From Parvularcula sp. BBD 1991-13 (GTDB lineage Bacteria; Pseudomonadota; Alphaproteobacteria; Caulobacterales; Parvularculaceae): a stretch of 64,000 bases of DNA. Each line of letters opens with the position of its first letter. Position 1 is the first letter of the stretch. The position numbers were made by a program, and so were the translations under genes. Where the stretch lies: the NCBI GenBank assembly GCA_001657385.1, contig LYSZ01000003.1, forward strand, positions 191,001 through 255,000, read 5' to 3'. The notes under the pieces are model-generated. The model saw only the letters and a program-made list of their open reading frames with translations, did not search any database and had not been told where the DNA came from. Below are positions 61,373-64,000 of this stretch, one piece after another.

Positions 61373-62065
61373 TTACTCATGTCGATCTTCTGAGACGTCG
61401 ATGGCAACTTCTCCGGACGGGGCTGATTCACTGGTGTCCGAAACAATATCCTCTGCTTCGACTTCGGCCGCTTCTGGTGGCACGAGAGCATTAGCGGTTT
61501 TCCCGGCACCTGCTTCGGTACTCAAGACATGCGAATGTTGTATCTTTTGTTCCGTGGGAGCTTTCGGGTTCAAAATTTGTACAACTGATAAAATCGTTAT
61601 ACTTGCAGCAGCAATTCCCATCAAAGCAAAAGGACCATACACTCGCACCCACCCGAATAGCTTGTTTCGGACCCGCTCGTGTCTAGGGTTTTGGACAGAC
61701 GCGATATACGACAGCTTTTCGGGTATCTTAGCTTGCGCCTCAAGGTTTTTTATTAACTCAAGGCAGTCGAAGTAATATCGAACGAAGTGATCGTGCATTA
61801 CATACAACAATAAAGTAAATATCAAGCAAAATAAGCCTGCACCGGTTGCCAATATATAGTGCTGCTGAGAATTCAGTAATGCCGCGCCCGATAGCGCGAT
61901 ATATCCCTGAATATACATGGCATTGCGGACCGACCAAGAGAGATCACCGTAACGGCGCTCCGATTCAAACGAGCGTTCTAGCAGAAATTGCAAGTCTACC
62001 TTTAAATCATCTAAAACCAGCTCTTCATCTGACTCTTCCGGCGGAGCATCTGTGTCATCCGTCAT
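61373..62065 (-). CDS. Small multi-pass membrane protein, function unknown
   Basis: A 230-residue protein from ATG 62065, chosen because AGGATAGGAC lies upstream and it leaves 37 bp after the diiron-protein gene. An acidic N-terminus (~25 residues) and a helix with ERRYGDLSWSVRN precede three hydrophobic segments: around YIQGYIALSGAALLN, HYILATGAGLFCLIFTLLLYVM and VYGPFALMGIAAASITILSVVQI. A polar acidic C-terminal tail of ~60 residues follows. The layout loosely recalls SLATT-type membrane proteins, but I do not claim membership. Third gene of the leftward operon. Confidence 0.6.
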   Translation of the reverse strand: MTDDTDAPPEESDEELVLDDLKVDLQFLLERSFESERRYGDLSWSVRNAMYIQGYIALSGAALLNSQQHYILATGAGLFCLIFTLLLYVMHDHFVRYYFDCLELIKNLEAQAKIPEKLSYIASVQNPRHERVRNKLFGWVRVYGPFALMGIAAASITILSVVQILNPKAPTEQKIQHSHVLSTEAGAGKTANALVPPEAAEVEAEDIVSDTSESAPSGEVAIDVSEDRHE

Positions 62066-62102
62066 CTCGTTTTGTCCTATCCTTGAAAAGCGATGATTTA
62101 GA

Positions 62103-63152
62103 CTAATTTTGCTTTTTAAGCAGCTTCGACTCCCGCCACTCTCCCGACGTAAGGGCATCAAGAATATTGTCGTAGAGCGTAGTCAGGATCGCGATGTGTA
62201 GACCTACGCCCATCAATACTGCTCTCTGTCGCTCCACATTATTTTCACAAAGAGGGCCAACTACACTGCGACCCCAGCCCTCTCCGTGTTCTACATCTCC
62301 AGCCAGGTGATCCGACATGTATTTCATGTCACTTGCTGGCGTCCCGGTTCGGCACCAGGCATTCACAATGACTTCAAGCTGACTGGGCACCAAAAATTCG
62401 GTCGCAAACATCATTCCGATCAAATAGAAGTGCCGATCTCTTCGAAATCCGTTTAAAGCGTAAGCGTTGAAATGCCTAAGCTCAGATGTGAAGTAATTCT
62501 CGGCCGAGAGAATTGAATCATCTGTCTTTAAACCGGCCGATGCCATCTGCTTCAGTCTCATTGTTGCATGGAAGCTGTCCAATTGGCCACGACCCATTTC
62601 GTCGTAAAAATTATCAATAATTTCAAGTGCCGGAGACCCTGAAATCCCAGGCAGCAGTAGCGATAACAAGTGCACGAAATTCAAATCACAAGGGTTTTCG
62701 GATGCCAATATGTATCCGAGTTCCGGCTTTGTCGCCTTGCTGGAGATATATGCGAAGAGTGGGTGGTTTATGGAACAACTAGAATTGTTACAGATGCCCT
62801 TAATTTCATCTGTAAGTTTTTTTTGTGTTAGGGGCAATTGAAGCTCATTTCCGACTCCAACAATTTGACTGTACCCTTGCAGATACTGGTCATACGACAA
62901 AAGCAACAAGGACGCGGCAGGCAAATATGCCCAGCCACATTCGCTGTCCCTTTCCCCGACTAAGCGCGCCGTGAGAATTTCGTAGACCGCAGAGTGCACA
63001 GTGCGATCTGGCGACTCGCCATTACTAAACAGATCCCCCACAGTCTGATTCAACTTTGCAAAATCCGATTGCTCAAGTTGGGAGCTTGCTTCAACGGCAT
63101 GGTTGCTTTCGAAGATCGAGTAAAAGTTCTGCATATTTGCGCTACACTTCAC
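62103..63152 (-). CDS. Heme-oxygenase-like diiron oxidase family protein (HDO)
   Basis: A 349-residue protein matching the 'iron-containing redox enzyme' (Haem_oxygenas_2/HDO) pattern. A helix with EIIDNFYDEMGRGQLDSFHA (about 177-196) carries Glu185 and His195. Glu152 and His161 lie on an earlier helix, and a final metal helix SDHLAGDVEHGEGW has His282-x3-Asp286-x2-His289. HDO enzymes use a transient diiron centre for N-oxygenation, C-C cleavage or desaturation of amino-acid-like substrates (UndA, BesC, SznF/RohS types). GTG 63152 overlaps the aminotransferase stop (GTGA); ATG 63134 is an alternative. The substrate is unknown. Confidence 0.75.
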   Translation of the reverse strand: MKCSANMQNFYSIFESNHAVEASSQLEQSDFAKLNQTVGDLFSNGESPDRTVHSAVYEILTARLVGERDSECGWAYLPAASLLLLSYDQYLQGYSQIVGVGNELQLPLTQKKLTDEIKGICNNSSCSINHPLFAYISSKATKPELGYILASENPCDLNFVHLLSLLLPGISGSPALEIIDNFYDEMGRGQLDSFHATMRLKQMASAGLKTDDSILSAENYFTSELRHFNAYALNGFRRDRHFYLIGMMFATEFLVPSQLEVIVNAWCRTGTPASDMKYMSDHLAGDVEHGEGWGRSVVGPLCENNVERQRAVLMGVGLHIAILTTLYDNILDALTSGEWRESKLLKKQN

Positions 63153-64000
63153 AATATATCAAGGCTACGTGCAGCCGATTCGCTCAAGTTCATATTGCTC
63201 CTTCTCAAAAACTCTTGCAGGCTGGATCGCGGCATCAGGCTGTTGAGTCTGACGAATCCCGGAAAACCCGTTGTGTCGAAGAAAACTTCGTCCATAGAAA
63301 TAAGGGCACTTGGATCGGCGGATACTTTCACGAAGGAAAAATATCCTGAATTTGCATTTAGTGGGTCGCGGATTGCGCCGCATTCGACCAGAAACTCATG
63401 TCGTCTCGCGATCAATGAAAGAAGCTTCGTGTTTGATACTGAACTGTTCAACCAATCCATTATGTAGCGGGAAGCGCGCAAGTCTAAGTAAGAACCAGCC
63501 CCTGACGTATTTGCGTAACAATAACGCAGTTCTTCGCGCCAGTCTTTGGGGTGAATACAATACGCAAATCGCAATCCGTGAGTGGCGGCCGCTTTCGTCG
63601 GGCAACAATTTCGGAAAGTTAGCTCTGGATTCAGGGAGCTCGTGATCTCCGGCGAAAAGGCGTCATGCCATTTTAAATACTGAAACGCCCCATCCACAAA
63701 AACGAAATTCTCAGTTCTAGCCTGCCATTTACTTACTTCTTCGATGATACTCGGAGGTATAGGGCGTCCAGCAAACCAAATCGGATCACAAAGAATGAGC
63801 GGCAAACTAGCTTCATTCGGAAGGCTCACACGGGGCTCTTCGGAGAGCATGGAAGCCTGATTTAAAGCAACCAATTCGATTCCAAGAACATTCGCTAAAA
63901 AGTAGTAAGTGTAATATATGGGCTGGAAGTAACCAACTCTGTCAAATCCCGCCCGTTTCAGCAGTAGCATTTGGGCTGTTATCAAGGGCGATAAGCCCGC
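63149..64000 (-). CDS. Fold-type I PLP aminotransferase-like enzyme (5' end beyond window)
   Basis: The minus-strand frame is open to the right window edge, so the N-terminus is missing; about 283 residues are seen. PLP-site features: VFVDGAFQY (Asp for the pyridine nitrogen and Tyr four residues on), the internal-aldimine Lys in CCPTKAAATHGLRFAY, and a C-terminal substrate-Arg segment FVRLNSLMP. The usual NPxNPTG stretch of class I/II aminotransferases is replaced by DPIWFAG, so activity other than simple transamination is possible. Coupled by overlap to the diiron-oxidase gene. Base composition is AT-richer than the chromosome to the left. Confidence 0.75.
   Translation of the reverse strand, partial: AGLSPLITAQMLLLKRAGFDRVGYFQPIYYTYYFLANVLGIELVALNQASMLSEEPRVSLPNEASLPLILCDPIWFAGRPIPPSIIEEVSKWQARTENFVFVDGAFQYLKWHDAFSPEITSSLNPELTFRNCCPTKAAATHGLRFAYCIHPKDWREELRYCYANTSGAGSYLDLRASRYIMDWLNSSVSNTKLLSLIARRHEFLVECGAIRDPLNANSGYFSFVKVSADPSALISMDEVFFDTTGFPGFVRLNSLMPRSSLQEFLRRSNMNLSESAARSLDIL

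Noticed and set aside
61264-61494. 76-residue plus-strand frame opposite the end of the membrane-protein gene
   Set aside because: No ribosome-binding site or recognisable features, and antisense to the three-helix membrane protein's C-terminal tail.
1-64000. CRISPR arrays, rRNA genes and insertion sequences
   Set aside because: No regularly spaced repeats of CRISPR size, no rRNA-like stretches and no transposase-like protein were seen anywhere in the window.

Overview
The window is about 58 kb of high-GC chromosome from what looks like a marine or environmental alphaproteobacterium, followed by about 5.5 kb of foreign DNA at the right end that becomes visibly AT-richer from about 61 kb. The alphaproteobacterial assignment is an inference. 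It rests on GC-rich codon use, TamA/TamB, several large TonB-dependent receptors, an AtuA-type acyl-CoA carboxylase cluster, hydroxyproline catabolism and aerobic-type cob gene content. I cannot name a genus.

Left part (1-15.5 kb): a partial paraoxonase-like lipoprotein and a sulfotransferase (minus strand); the tamA-tamB outer-membrane assembly pair; an aldehyde dehydrogenase and an AraC regulator; then a TonB-dependent receptor followed by an alpha/beta hydrolase and an MFS carrier.

15.5-26.2 kb: an acyl-CoA catabolic locus. A TetR regulator and two acyl-CoA dehydrogenases run leftward. An AtuA-like protein, a biotin-dependent acyl-CoA carboxylase (beta and alpha subunits), an enoyl-CoA hydratase and a TIGR03084-type protein run rightward. 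The layout resembles acyclic-terpenoid or branched-chain degradation loci, but the carboxylase substrate is not evident.

26.3-41 kb: a peptidoglycan amino-sugar recycling locus with a BadF-type sugar kinase, a sodium/solute symporter, a TonB receptor, NagX-like and NagA proteins, a SIS-type deaminase (NagB-II), a PP2C phosphatase, an FAD D-lactate dehydrogenase, a GntR/UTRA regulator, MurQ and a NamZ-like exo-muramidase. Together they can import and cleave GlcNAc/MurNAc material, phosphorylate it, remove D-lactate (MurQ), oxidise that lactate, deacetylate and deaminate. Three promoter regions in this locus share a 16-bp motif with two TACCA-like half-sites one helical turn apart, a candidate operator for the GntR protein.

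41.1-53.1 kb: corrinoid uptake and lower-half cobalamin assembly: cobT, cobS, an alpha-ribazole phosphatase, cobO, then a cobalamin riboswitch leading a tightly overlapping run btuB-btuF-btuC-btuD-cobQ-cobD-cobC, with cobP convergent.

53.1-58.5 kb: a 4-hydroxyproline cluster (semialdehyde dehydrogenase, epimerase, DapA-like deaminase, PAS-AraC regulator, ornithine cyclodeaminase-like reductase). The D-hydroxyproline dehydrogenase step is not in the window.

58.5-64 kb: a mobilisation module (small ORF, MobC-like protein, relaxase, 54-aa protein), then a leftward three-gene operon of a PLP aminotransferase-like enzyme (cut by the window edge), a heme-oxygenase-like diiron protein and a small membrane protein. 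This last operon matches no pathway I recognise and is the most interesting unknown in the window.
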